Assembly: GCA_035293405.1 (NCBI GenBank)
Contig: DATDOE010000033.1
Coordinates: forward strand, 1-64,000
Length of the DNA: 64,000 nucleotides
Origin: Gp6-AA40 sp035293405
GTDB lineage: Bacteria; Acidobacteriota; Vicinamibacteria; Vicinamibacterales; UBA2999
Direction: 5' to 3'
Positions within the stretch are counted from its first letter, which is position 1. Every line of letters starts with the position of its first letter. A program made the translations under genes and the position numbers. Shown piece after piece: positions 33,436 through 41,741 of this stretch. Under the pieces are notes generated by a model that worked only from the letters and a program-made list of their open reading frames with translations, was not told the origin of the DNA and ran no database searches.

Positions 33436-33777
33436 TCACCCGTTGGTGGCGAGACGCAGGAGCCGGCCGATCACGCCGGAGACACGCTCCCAGTTGTCCG
33501 CTTCGGCTTTGAGCTGTGTGCGGCCGGCCTTGGTGATGGCGTAGAACTTGGCCTTGCGGTTGTTCTCCGACGTGCCCCACTTGGCCGAAATCCACCGCCG
33601 CTGCACCAGGCGAATCAGGCAGAGATAGATCGTCCCCTGGTTCACGAGCAGCGCCTCTTCGCTCAACTGCTCGATGCGTCGCGCCAGGCCCCAGCCGTGC
33701 ATCGGCCCCATCGCCTCCAGCGTCTTGAGGACCATCAGGTCGAGCGTGCCCTGGAGGATCGTCGATTTGCTGTCCAT
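33436..33777 (-). CDS. PadR-family transcriptional regulator
   Basis: The 113-residue product starts MDSKSTILQGTLDLMVLKTL. The winged helix includes GPMHGWGLARRIEQLSEEAL, VNQGTIYLCLIRLVQRRWIS and the wing AKFYAITKAGRTQLKAEADN. This is the short PadR form that usually precedes ADOP permeases, and here it ends 7 nt before one. It probably represses this transcript. The start at 33777 is chosen by homology; the open frame extends 40 residues further without similarity. Confidence 0.93.
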   Translation of the reverse strand: MDSKSTILQGTLDLMVLKTLEAMGPMHGWGLARRIEQLSEEALLVNQGTIYLCLIRLVQRRWISAKWGTSENNRKAKFYAITKAGRTQLKAEADNWERVSGVIGRLLRLATNG

Positions 33778-34040
33778 CCTCGCTCCTGTGTGTTGCCGAC
33801 AGGAGTGTAGACGGGAGTCCTGTTGGTTGTAAAGAGGAGGCGCAGGCCAATCAGAGCCACACCCCGCATTCAAGGCAACGTTCAACTCGTTTGGCATTGA
33901 GCAGGCCGCGGTACGTGTGGTGTGACGCAGTCGTGCCTGCCCGGTCCGGCCGGCGCCGGCGCTGCACGCCGGAAATCAACTTCCGCTCGTACTCTGCCGC
34001 GGAAGACTCGCGTCAGCTGATTTCCTGCTTCGCGGTACGT

Positions 34041-34106
34041 GGTCGGTCCGCGAAGGCGGACCGACCGGCCAGCACTGGTTTTGTCGGGTCGCTTGCGCGA
34101 CCCGAC
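34041..34106. repeat. pair of REP-like hairpins
   Basis: GGTCGGTCCGC-GAAG-GCGGACCGACC (34041-34066) is a perfect 11-bp hairpin. GTCGGGTCGC-TTGC-GCGACCCGAC (34083-34106) is a perfect 10-bp hairpin 16 nt later. They lie in the 640-nt gene-free stretch 33778-34417. The pairing arrangement resembles bacterial REP doublets. Confidence 0.9.
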
Positions 34107-34173
34107 CTGCGCAGGCGCCAGCCGCACCGGACAGCCACGCCTGCAGAGACCCATCGCGCGGCACTCCGGTCCT

Positions 34174-34395
34174 GCGGCGACAGGGAGGATGCGTACTGGA
34201 GCGCGGCGTGTCGCAAGCCCGCGCGAGCGGCAGATGGCCAACGACCTCGCAGACGCTGCGAGCTGCGGAGGAGAAGCGATGACGTGAGGCTGTCGCGACG
34301 GGGGAGCAGCGATGGACCGTCAGGCGAGCGTCGGAGAGATCGTTGGCCGGGCGCCGCGACCCGCCGCGCGAAGGACGCATCCTCCCTGTCGCCGC
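34174..34395. repeat. MITE-like long imperfect hairpin
   Basis: A 21-bp perfect inverted pair (GCGGCGACAGGGAGGATGCG plus T, at 34174-34194; complement at 34375-34395) bounds 222 nt. The inner arms also match in part: GCGCGGCGTGTCGC with GCGCGGCGGGTCGC, and GGCCAACGACCTC with GGCCAACGATCTC. No protein is supported inside. The size and structure fit a miniature inverted-repeat element or a structured RNA gene. Confidence 0.75.
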
Positions 34396-34417
34396 GTAGG
34401 AGTCTACGAGATAGGCT

Positions 34418-34918
34418 CTAGTCTGGTAGCATCCGCAGCTCGCGGAACGATGACCGGGCGCCCTCGCTCGCGACCCCGTCGCACTCGACCCACGCATGCG
34501 CGGCGAGCGCCGCACCGTTCTTGTCGACCCCCAGGCAGAGTCGCGCCCTCGCTCCGCGTCTGTTGAGGAGTGCGCACAGGACGAGGCTCTCGCGCAGACA
34601 GGTCGACGGTACTGGCAGGAGACGGTAGGCGACGGCGGTGAATCGGGTGAGCTGCCGATAGAGTTCAGGTGTGGTGGAAGATCCGTCACTGACCGGCGGG
34701 TCTAAAGACCCGCCGCTACCAGCCCTACGAGACCCGCGGCTACCAGCCCCACGAGACCCTTCGCTACGAGAACGAAGACCTTCGAGGTACAACAGCACGC
34801 GCGAGAACGGCATCAGGCGAAGCGCCAGCTCGATGCCCACGGCGAGTGCCACGCTCTCGGCGAGGATGGCCCACTCTGCCACGGTGAGCGTGCCTGCCCG
34901 TCGCGCCAGTGCCAGCAT
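34418..34918 (-). CDS. lasso peptide leader peptidase B2 (transglutaminase-like)
   Basis: B2 proteins cut the leader from the lasso precursor. The 166-residue protein has the N-terminal helix ESVALAVGIELALRLMPFSR, the catalytic Cys107 in LLPVPSTCLRESLVLCALL, the strand RGARARLCLGVDKNG, and His141 with the nearby Asp147 in AAHAWVECDG. Residues 49-80 are a Ser/Gly/Arg-rich insert encoded by a REP-like palindrome and a degenerate 24-bp tandem repeat, absent from usual B2 proteins. It sits in the linker before the catalytic part, so activity may persist. It starts 3 nt after B1. A role in surface-polymer peptide processing is an alternative. Confidence 0.82.
   Translation of the reverse strand: MLALARRAGTLTVAEWAILAESVALAVGIELALRLMPFSRVLLYLEGLRSRSEGSRGAGSRGSRRAGSGGSLDPPVSDGSSTTPELYRQLTRFTAVAYRLLPVPSTCLRESLVLCALLNRRGARARLCLGVDKNGAALAAHAWVECDGVASEGARSSFRELRMLPD
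34695..34714. repeat. REP-like palindrome inside the B2 gene
   Basis: GGCGGGTCT-AA-AGACCCGCC is a perfect palindrome within codons of the B2 protease. It is followed by two degenerate 24-bp units beginning GCTACCAGCC (from 34715 and 34739). The same palindrome, with a GA spacer, recurs at 35242-35261. Confidence 0.95.
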
Positions 34919-34921
34919 GCG

Positions 34922-35215
34922 TCAGGCCTTGGGCAGCTGGCGAGGCATCAGCAGCTGCTTCTCGCAGAGCTCATGGACCAGAGTCGAGATGTCGTGCTGC
35001 AGGACGTCGGCGGGCGCGTCGTACTCGTCGACCATGACGAGGCACACATCGGCGAGCGTCTTGTCCTGCTGCAACAACTGCCAGACGCGAGTGCCGACAC
35101 TGTCGAGACCGTAGTACACGCCTGACTCGAGGTTGAGAAGGACGGTCTCTCCGGCGAGCTCGCGACTGATGACCGAGGGGTGGACCGTGACGCGATCCGA
35201 GAGGGTGACGCCCAT
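34922..35215 (-). CDS. PqqD-family RRE protein (lasso B1)
   Basis: The 97-residue stand-alone RiPP recognition element reads VSRELAGETVLLNLESGVYY, then GLDSVGTRVWQLLQQDKTLA and VHELCEKQLL. The beta strands bind the leader of a RiPP precursor and present it to the B2 protease (family knowledge). It immediately precedes B2 on the same strand. No precursor is seen next to it. The only leader of the right type is the one ending at 15602. It could alternatively serve an EPS-linked pathway. Confidence 0.88.
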   Translation of the reverse strand: MGVTLSDRVTVHPSVISRELAGETVLLNLESGVYYGLDSVGTRVWQLLQQDKTLADVCLVMVDEYDAPADVLQHDISTLVHELCEKQLLMPRQLPKA

Positions 35216-35241
35216 GCGGGTTGAGACGTTACCACGATCCA

Positions 35242-35261
35242 GGCGGGTCTGAAGACCCGCC
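35242..35261. repeat. REP-like palindrome between AAA-SPOR gene and B1
   Basis: GGCGGGTCT-GA-AGACCCGCC is a perfect 9-bp stem beginning 1 nt after the stop of the AAA gene (minus strand). It could stabilise the transcript end, but no T-tract follows, so it is not called a terminator. Confidence 0.9.
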
Positions 35262-35262
35262 T

Positions 35263-37104
35263 CTACTTTGTCGTCACGTTTCGGACGAAGGCGCCTTCGA
35301 GATCCGGGATCTGACGGACAACGAGACCACGGGCATCATCGGCTTCCATTGCGGTCTTGAACGGTCCCACGCGGACAAAGTAGAGGACGCCGCGAGATCC
35401 CAGGTCGGCCGTCACTTCGAAGGCCGGGAAACCCGACTGCGTCAGCCGCTGCACCATCGCCAGCGATCGTTCCGGACTCGAAAAGGCCGCCGCCTGAACC
35501 ACCCACGTGTCCTGCGACCCGGGTGCGGCCATCGCTGCCGCCGCTGTCGGCACGCTCTGAGAGTGAGCGGACGGCGCAGCCGGAACCTGAGCCTGAGCCG
35601 GCCGTGCGGCGGGCTGGGCCGGGGTCGGCGTGGACGGCGCGATCGACGCCGGTGCCTGAACGGCTTGCGACGCTGCTTGAGATGCCGCCGGCGCCGCGAC
35701 CTGTGGACGCATGCGCTGGGCGGTGACCGCGATTCCTCCGGCGATCAGCATCAGCGCCATGCCAATGACGGCGAGGCCCACGGTCTTGAGCGAGGCAAAC
35801 CGGCTCCCGTGCCTCGTGTCCCTCTCCATTCGGCTCTTCCAGGCCGGCACGGCGGACGCGCCTTCCCTGTCGTGATCGGCTGCGCGTTCCCATTCCTGCC
35901 GTGGAGCGATCGGCGTCAGATCCAGGAGAGCCGCCAGATCGAAAACATGAGCCGTCGCCGGCTCGACCGGCTTCTTCTCGAACAGACCACGGCGCTCTCG
36001 CGGAGTCTGGGCCGGAGAGGCCGTCGGCTCCGGCGTCACGGGCTGAGTGGTCACCGCCTGAGCGGTCGGAGGCTGAACGGCCGCTGGCTGAATGGCCGCT
36101 GGCTGAACGGCCACGGGCTGAACGGTCGACGACTCGATGGTCACAGGCTGAGCCCACGCTGGTTCGCGTGGAGGCATCAGCTGAAGCTCGTCGATCGCGC
36201 CCGCGACCAGCGCCGGGCCGATGACCGACAGCCGCTCGACGTAGCCATGCGCCAGCGCGCGATCGCAAATCACGTTCACGAGTCGAGGGATCCCGTTCGA
36301 CGCACCATGAATCATCTCGATGGCCGCCGGCGCAAAGGCAATGCGCTCGCGAACGCCTCCCGCCGTCGCCAGACGATGGGCCACGTAGCCGGCGACGTCT
36401 TCCTTCGTCAGGGCCTGCAGCTCGCACCGCACGGTGACACGTTGATCGATCTGCCGCATCTGAAAATGTTTGAGGCGCGTCTGCAGCTCCGGCTGTCCGA
36501 CGAGCACGATCTGCAGCAGCCTGCGGCCGGCTTCGAGCTCGGACAGCGCACGAATCTCTTCGAGCAGCGGGGCCGCGAGATGTTGAGCCTCGTCGATGAC
36601 CAGCACGGCAAATGCATCCACGGATTCGAGTGAGGTCAGGAACTCGTAGAGCTGATAGCTCAGATCGGGTCGTGATGCCCCTGACAGGCGACCGCGCCGC
36701 AGATCGTCGACCGAGACCTCACCGAAGTCGACGAGGAGCATCCGCAGCAGGTCTTCCCGGGACAGGAACGGATCGGGAACGAAGGTCGTGAACGTCTTGC
36801 GATCGAGCTGATAGAGCGCCGCGCGACAGAGCGTGGTCTTGCCGGTCCCCATCTCGCCGGTCAGCACGATGAGGCCTTCCCGGCGGCGAATCGCCCCGAG
36901 CAGATCCTCGAGGACCGTGGCATGGATCGGGCTGTTGTAGAACGCCCGGGGATCAGTCGAGAGGCTGAACGGCTTGGTCTTGAGGCCGTAGTAGGGCTCG
37001 TAGGTCAGCGACCCGGCATTCGCCGCCGATTGCGGCCCGGTTTCATAGACGCCGGCCTCTGAGGACAGGACATTGTCGGGCCCATAGCCCTTCCACTGGC
37101 TCAT
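35263..37104 (-). CDS. ExeA-like AAA ATPase with TM segment and SPOR domain
   Basis: The 613-residue product has an N-terminal YYGLKTKPFSLSTDPRAFYN and an AAA core with Walker A LTGEMGTGKTTLC, Walker B VLVIDEAQHLA and sensor NGIPRLVNVICDRALAHG. Then comes a Gln/Pro/Val-rich linker with about eight degenerate pentapeptides (QPVAVQPAAIQPAAVQP). One TM segment (VGLAVIGMALMLIAGGIAVT) and a C-terminal SPOR domain (WVVQAAAFSSPERSLAMVQR) follow. Such proteins accompany PEP-CTERM/EPS loci. The SPOR part would bind denuded peptidoglycan while the ATPase faces the cytosol. The start at 37104 is by homology. Confidence 0.85.
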   Translation of the reverse strand: MSQWKGYGPDNVLSSEAGVYETGPQSAANAGSLTYEPYYGLKTKPFSLSTDPRAFYNSPIHATVLEDLLGAIRRREGLIVLTGEMGTGKTTLCRAALYQLDRKTFTTFVPDPFLSREDLLRMLLVDFGEVSVDDLRRGRLSGASRPDLSYQLYEFLTSLESVDAFAVLVIDEAQHLAAPLLEEIRALSELEAGRRLLQIVLVGQPELQTRLKHFQMRQIDQRVTVRCELQALTKEDVAGYVAHRLATAGGVRERIAFAPAAIEMIHGASNGIPRLVNVICDRALAHGYVERLSVIGPALVAGAIDELQLMPPREPAWAQPVTIESSTVQPVAVQPAAIQPAAVQPPTAQAVTTQPVTPEPTASPAQTPRERRGLFEKKPVEPATAHVFDLAALLDLTPIAPRQEWERAADHDREGASAVPAWKSRMERDTRHGSRFASLKTVGLAVIGMALMLIAGGIAVTAQRMRPQVAAPAASQAASQAVQAPASIAPSTPTPAQPAARPAQAQVPAAPSAHSQSVPTAAAAMAAPGSQDTWVVQAAAFSSPERSLAMVQRLTQSGFPAFEVTADLGSRGVLYFVRVGPFKTAMEADDARGLVVRQIPDLEGAFVRNVTTK

Positions 37105-37179
37105 GTCGTAGGCATCTATCGGCGGGTCCCTTCGGCCAAGACAGGGCCCGCCTCCGCCAAGGCTTCGGCGAGGCATTTC

Positions 37180-37195
37180 TGGCCTGCTTTCTGCA
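37180..37195 (+). promoter_or_regulatory. possible sigma-54 promoter for the Wzc-like gene
   Basis: TGGCCTGCTTTCTGCA has GG and GC separated by 10 nt, the -24/-12 spacing of sigma-54 promoters. It differs from the consensus at several positions between the GG and GC. It lies about 60 nt before the plus-strand co-polymerase gene, in the 149-nt divergent spacer. One eye-found match, so weak. Confidence 0.25.
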
Positions 37196-37253
37196 CTCGC
37201 GCGCAATTCTGCGTCCTACTCCGTGCCAGATTGCGAACCGATAAAGGTCGCTG

Positions 37254-39368
37254 ATGCAGACGGGCGAGCCACATCGACTCTCGAGAGACCCGGGGAGCCC
37301 GCCGATGCGGGTCCGGCCGGCCGAGATCCATCTGCGCGATCGGCTCAGCGTCTTCTATCGCTATCGCTATCTCGCCGGCCTGGCCTTCCTGGTCGTACTC
37401 GGCGTGGCCGCCTTTCGCGCCTACTCGCAGACCCCGATGTACCGCGCCAGCGTGCGGCTGCTGATCGACATCGAAGACGAGCGCTCCCTCGCCATGGAGA
37501 GTGTGAGCACCACGAGCAATGCCGGCTATGCGCAAGACCCGGAGCCATACTTTCAAACCCAGTACCGGATCCTGACCGGGCGCGATCTCGCGCGGCGGAC
37601 CGTGGACAAGCTGGGTCGCGCGACGGCTGGCACGAGCGCGCCTGCCGCCGACGATGGGCGGGTCAACGATTTCATTTCACGCATTTCGGTCGAGCCGGTA
37701 CGCGCCAGCCGCCTGGTTGATGTGCTGTTCGTATCGCCCGATCCTGTGCTCGCGGCCTCGTCTGCCAACCTGCTGGCCGAGGAGTACGTTCACCAGAACC
37801 TCGAGCTGCGGCGCCAGAACATGGAGCGAAGCCTCGAATGGCTCTCGCAGGAACTGGCGCGCCAGAAGGTCATCGTCGAGGCCAGTGAGCGGGCCATGGC
37901 ACAGTACCGCGAGGATCAGAACGCGCTCTCGCTCGAGGACCGGCAGAACATCGTCATCTCGCGGCTGAATCAGCTCAATGAAGCGGCCACGCGGGCCCGG
38001 ACGGCGAGGGCACAAAAGGAATCGCTGTTCAAGCGCATCGAGACCCTGTCACCCGCGGTGTCCGCGGACTCGATTCCAGGCATTCTGCAGAACCCGTATA
38101 TCCAGTCGCTGAAAGCGCAGGTCGCCGAGATGGAGCGAAAGAAGGCGCTCGTCTCGGAGCGATACGGGGAGAAGCATCCGGAAATCCTGACGGTGAACGC
38201 GTCGATCCAGGACGCCCTGCGGCAACTCAACCTGGAGATGGCCAAGGCGGTGGATGCGATCCGCCACGACTACGAGTCGGCACTGGTCGAAGAGCGCACG
38301 CTCGCGACGGCGCTCGAAGAGCAGAAGGCCATCGCCACCGATCTCGATCGCAAGAGCGTGACCTACACCGTGCTCCAGCGCGACGCCGAGAGCAACCGCG
38401 ATCTGTATCAGACGCTGCTGAAACGCGAGAAGGAGCTCCAGGTGCTCGCCAACAGCCGCGGCAACAACGTCCGCCTGGTGGAGCGTGCCGGCGTCCCCGG
38501 CGCGCCGTTCAGTCCGAATCTGCGGCGGGCGATCGCGCTCGGCGCCCTGGTGGCGTTCCTGGCGGCGTTCGGCCTGGTGTTGGGACTGGATTACCTGGAC
38601 GACACGATCAAGACACCCGAGGACATCACGAGACTTGGGCTGCCGTTCCTCGCCCTGATTCCCGCGGTTCGAGGTGGCCGGGATCGGCCCGTGCTGTCGG
38701 GCCATAGCGATTTCAGCGAGGCGATTCGTTCGTTGAGAACGTCGATCGCGCTCAGCACCCGCCAGGGCGGGAGTATCGTGCTGGTCACCAGCGCACAGCC
38801 GCTTGAAGGCAAGACCACGACGGCGTGCAATCTGGCCACGGCGCTCGCCTATGGCGGCGCCAAGGTGCTGCTCATCGACGCCGACATGCGCCGGCCTGGC
38901 GTGCACAGAGGCTTCGGGCTGGAGAATCGCTGTGGCCTCTCAGAGCTCCTGAGCGGTCAGGCGCAGCTGCCGCAGACCGTACAACGATTGGCGGGCCCCG
39001 ACCTGTGGGTCATGTCCGCGGGATCGACACCGCACAATCCGTCGGAGCTGCTGGCGTCAGACCGGATGGAGGCGCTGCTCGCGCAGGCGCAGCACGGTCC
39101 GTTTGACTGGGTGATCATCGACACGCCACCGGTCCTCGCGGTTACGGACGCGTCGATCCTGACGCAGTGGGTGTCGGGTGTCGCGTTCGTGGTGGGATCG
39201 GAGATGACGCGGCGCCGCCTCGCGGAACGCGCGATCGAGACGCTCGCCGCCGGACGGCCGCGCATCCTGGGCGCCGTGCTGAACCGCGTGGACGTGACGC
39301 GGAACAAGTACTACTACGCGCGCCATTACGGGTACGGGAACAAGTACCTCGCCGCAGAGACCCCCTAA
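37254..39368 (+). CDS. Wzc-like polysaccharide co-polymerase / BY-kinase
   Basis: The 704-residue inner-membrane protein has a Wzz domain (RDRLSVFYRYRYLAGLAFLV, PMYRASVRLLIDIEDERSLA), a long coiled-coil periplasmic region (NLELRRQNMERSLEWLSQEL), the GNVR-like TYTVLQRDAESNRDLYQTLL and a second TM (GALVAFLAAFGLVLGLDYLD). The cytosolic tyrosine kinase has Walker A SAQPLEGKTTTACNLA (about 512-527) and A' VLLIDADMRRP. The tail NKYYYARHYGYGNKY is a Tyr cluster for autophosphorylation. It controls chain length and export. ATG 37305 is an alternative start. It is the only plus-strand gene of the locus. Confidence 0.93.
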   Translation: MQTGEPHRLSRDPGSPPMRVRPAEIHLRDRLSVFYRYRYLAGLAFLVVLGVAAFRAYSQTPMYRASVRLLIDIEDERSLAMESVSTTSNAGYAQDPEPYFQTQYRILTGRDLARRTVDKLGRATAGTSAPAADDGRVNDFISRISVEPVRASRLVDVLFVSPDPVLAASSANLLAEEYVHQNLELRRQNMERSLEWLSQELARQKVIVEASERAMAQYREDQNALSLEDRQNIVISRLNQLNEAATRARTARAQKESLFKRIETLSPAVSADSIPGILQNPYIQSLKAQVAEMERKKALVSERYGEKHPEILTVNASIQDALRQLNLEMAKAVDAIRHDYESALVEERTLATALEEQKAIATDLDRKSVTYTVLQRDAESNRDLYQTLLKREKELQVLANSRGNNVRLVERAGVPGAPFSPNLRRAIALGALVAFLAAFGLVLGLDYLDDTIKTPEDITRLGLPFLALIPAVRGGRDRPVLSGHSDFSEAIRSLRTSIALSTRQGGSIVLVTSAQPLEGKTTTACNLATALAYGGAKVLLIDADMRRPGVHRGFGLENRCGLSELLSGQAQLPQTVQRLAGPDLWVMSAGSTPHNPSELLASDRMEALLAQAQHGPFDWVIIDTPPVLAVTDASILTQWVSGVAFVVGSEMTRRRLAERAIETLAAGRPRILGAVLNRVDVTRNKYYYARHYGYGNKYLAAETP

Positions 39369-39413
39369 GTGGGGGCCACGACGCCCTAAGTGGGGGCCGC
39401 CTTCAGGCGGCCC
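39361..39413. repeat. CCCTAAGTGGGGGCC repeats and REP-like palindrome
   Basis: Two tandem CCCTAAGTGGGGGCC copies (39363-39377 and 39384-39398) run into the perfect palindrome GGGCCGCCT-TC-AGGCGGCCC (39394-39413). The first copy contains the stop codon of the Wzc-like gene. It lies between convergent genes. Confidence 0.9.
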
Positions 39414-39420
39414 GCCCGCA

Positions 39421-40497
39421 TCACCGCGTCCTCGCAAACCACTTCGACACGCCAGTCACGACCCGCATCGCGTAGTAGGCCGGCAGAAGAGCCCGGCTCC
39501 GCACGCCGTAGGCCTGTCCCATGTAGTCGGCCGGCGGGAACAGATGCTCGCGAACGAGTCGAGCCCCGGCGACCGGACCCACGGCACGCAGGTCCGCGGC
39601 CAGCCGGTCGATCGCACGCAGATCCTTCTTCAGAAAGACGGCTGATGGCTCGCGCCGTGCGCCAGTCCCCGGAGTGAGTTGCGCGATGAGATCGGCAGGG
39701 ACCACCGTGTGGAAGTGCTCAATGGACAACCGCAGGCCGCGCGCACACAGTGCCTTCACCGATCGCTCGGACGCCAGTTCGACGAGTCTCCTCCCCTCGT
39801 CTGGGTTCAAGCGGCTGGCGATCAGGTGGATGTCATAGAGCCAGAGCAAGTCCTCGGCGTCATTGTGGTGTGCCGCGCGGTGCAGGCAGGCCAGCACGAG
39901 CGCGTCCACGGCCGAGGGGACACGCATCGGGCAACCGAGTGCGGACACCGTGGTGGCCCGCGCAACGAGCTCCTCGTGGGTGAGCACCTGCGCGATCACC
40001 TGTGGATTGGCGATTCTCCAGTGCACGTCCTGCGCGTGCACCAGACCAATGTCATCGGTCCGCATGAACGGCGCCTGATACATGACGAGATCGCCGGACA
40101 CGAACGGCGGTTGCCCGTATCCCAGGTCCCGTAGCGCCTCGAATGCCTGCCGGCGACGGTCCGCGGCAACGAGGATGTCGGCATCGAGCCGTGGCCTGAG
40201 CCATGACGCCGGGTAGTGTGTGTGCGCGAGAGCCGCCCCCTTGAACACGAGGGGCGTGGCGCCAACCGTCTCCAGCGCGGCAAGCACCCTCGTCAGCTCG
40301 CGAAGAGACAGCTCGTCGACCAGCACTTCCCTGCGCAGCTCCACCGTCGGCCCGTGCCGCAGACGGTGCGCGACCAGGCGGTCCACCCGATGGCGACGGG
40401 CGAGCTCGAGCAGGCGCTCGCCATCCTCGCCCGCGGGAAGGTCCGTCGAGTCCCCTCGCAGGATGGCGCACAGCCTGGGAATGAGGTCGGAGGTCAT
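39421..40497 (-). CDS. nucleotidyltransferase-fold protein (NTP_transf_5)
   Basis: The 358-residue product has the family markers VGATPLVFKGAALAHTHYPA, RPRLDADILVAADRRRQAFE (the metal-binding D-x-D), HAQDVHWRIANPQV and DALVLACLHRAAHHNDAEDL. The family occurs next to asparagine-synthetase, HprK-like, PqqD and B2 genes in lasso and EPS loci, with unknown function. All of these partners are in this window. The ATG at 40497 is chosen because the earlier codons lie in a palindrome. Confidence 0.85.
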   Translation of the reverse strand: MTSDLIPRLCAILRGDSTDLPAGEDGERLLELARRHRVDRLVAHRLRHGPTVELRREVLVDELSLRELTRVLAALETVGATPLVFKGAALAHTHYPASWLRPRLDADILVAADRRRQAFEALRDLGYGQPPFVSGDLVMYQAPFMRTDDIGLVHAQDVHWRIANPQVIAQVLTHEELVARATTVSALGCPMRVPSAVDALVLACLHRAAHHNDAEDLLWLYDIHLIASRLNPDEGRRLVELASERSVKALCARGLRLSIEHFHTVVPADLIAQLTPGTGARREPSAVFLKKDLRAIDRLAADLRAVGPVAGARLVREHLFPPADYMGQAYGVRSRALLPAYYAMRVVTGVSKWFARTR

Positions 40498-40533
40498 GGG
40501 GTCAGAGTGGGTCTGACCCCACTCTGACCCCAT
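40496..40533. repeat. long REP-like hairpin
   Basis: ATGGGGTCAGAGTGGG (40496-40511) is exactly complementary to CCCACTCTGACCCCAT (40518-40533), with a 6-nt loop. It sits between two minus-strand genes, directly at the start codon of the downstream one, and would form a 16-bp stem in a read-through transcript. Confidence 0.95.
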
Positions 40534-40535
40534 GA

Positions 40536-41693
40536 TTACATGAACGAACGGAAGAACATCTGGCGGGCGGGCGGGTGTTTCATCAGCGCCACGATCAGCT
40601 GACGGTGGCGATTGAATGAGGCGGTGCGTCGCACGATGGGCATGACGCCGTCGGTGCGGGCCAGTTCGAACAGGCCCTCGATGTCCTCGTCGGGCATGCG
40701 TTGCGCCAGCATCCGGAACGACAGCTGCGTATCGAGCTCCCGCTCGAGCCGACCGCGCCAGCGACGCTCGTACTCGGAGAGGCGCCCGGACGACAGGTCA
40801 TCTCCCTCCAGGGCTCCAGCGAGCACCTCGGCGCCGATGGACGCGCTGACCAGGCTGTAATAGATCCCGCCGCCGGTTGTCGGCTTGACCAGACCCGCGG
40901 CATCGCCAATCACAATGAGCCGGTCACCATAGGTCCGCGCGATGCGGCTGAGCGGAAGGATCTTCTGACGAGGCGGGCCGATCGGCGGCGACTGCACACC
41001 CCACCGGCGTGCCACGCGCGCCACCATCCGATTGAAATACATCGGGGACTGGTCTTCCGACATCACCCCGATGCGCGCATAGGACTCGCCGCCGCGCCAG
41101 ACCGGGACGACCCAGCCAAAGCCCTGCGGCGCGACGACGCTCCCAAAGTGAACCTCGACGTCGCCGGGGCTGCTGGCCGGGAGCTCCCGCTGCGCGGTAT
41201 GCAGCAGCAGCGACGGATAACCCAGGCCAAGCTGCCGGTGAAGCGCGTACCGTCCGCCGCACGCCAGCACGCAGGCGCGCGCCCGACGCGACGGCTGACC
41301 GGCGACCTCAATCGACACGCCGTCGGCGCTGCACGACGCGCCAGTCACCCGTGCGCCCCGCACCACGTGCGCGCCGGCTCGCACGGCAGCATCGGCGAGG
41401 CGCTGATCGAAGGCCGCGCGGTCTACGACCACGGCCTCGACCGAGCGAGTCCGATAGACGATCTCGTGGCCTGCGGGGGAGATGAACCGAGCGGTGGTCA
41501 GCTCGTTGAGGATGGTATCTGACGAGAGGCCGAATTCATCGAAGGCCTCTCTGGCGAGGACGCCCGTGCAGTGGACCGGATCGCCGACGACCTGATGCTC
41601 TTCGAGGACGGCGACGGTGAGTCCGCGACGGGCCAGACAACGACCTGCATGCAATCCCGCCGGGCCTGCACCAACAATGATCGCGTCATACAT
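40536..41693 (-). CDS. geranylgeranyl-reductase-family FAD-dependent enzyme
   Basis: The 385-residue product has the FAD motif MYDAIIVGAGPAGLHAGRCL, VVGDPVHCTGVLAREAFDEF, the middle RHADR-like VEAVVVDRAAFDQRLADAAV and the second FAD contact LIVIGDAAGLVKPTTGGGIY. The family reduces polyprenyl chains or related lipids. In an EPS locus it may modify the undecaprenyl carrier or a lipid anchor, which is inference. Confidence 0.88.
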   Translation of the reverse strand: MYDAIIVGAGPAGLHAGRCLARRGLTVAVLEEHQVVGDPVHCTGVLAREAFDEFGLSSDTILNELTTARFISPAGHEIVYRTRSVEAVVVDRAAFDQRLADAAVRAGAHVVRGARVTGASCSADGVSIEVAGQPSRRARACVLACGGRYALHRQLGLGYPSLLLHTAQRELPASSPGDVEVHFGSVVAPQGFGWVVPVWRGGESYARIGVMSEDQSPMYFNRMVARVARRWGVQSPPIGPPRQKILPLSRIARTYGDRLIVIGDAAGLVKPTTGGGIYYSLVSASIGAEVLAGALEGDDLSSGRLSEYERRWRGRLERELDTQLSFRMLAQRMPDEDIEGLFELARTDGVMPIVRRTASFNRHRQLIVALMKHPPARQMFFRSFM

Positions 41694-41741
41694 TCACGCA
41701 CGAGTTTCCACATCGCACGCTCGGCTGTCAACGTTGACACC

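Noticed and set aside
33976..34689. Long minus-strand open frame (237 codons) between PadR and B2
   Set aside because: It runs across the REP hairpins, the MITE-like hairpin and part of the B2 gene in another frame. Composition is Arg/Ser-rich with no recognisable domain.
35242..35261. Intrinsic terminator after the AAA-SPOR gene
   Set aside because: The stem is convincing but no T-tract follows on the transcribed side, and identical palindromes occur inside a gene.
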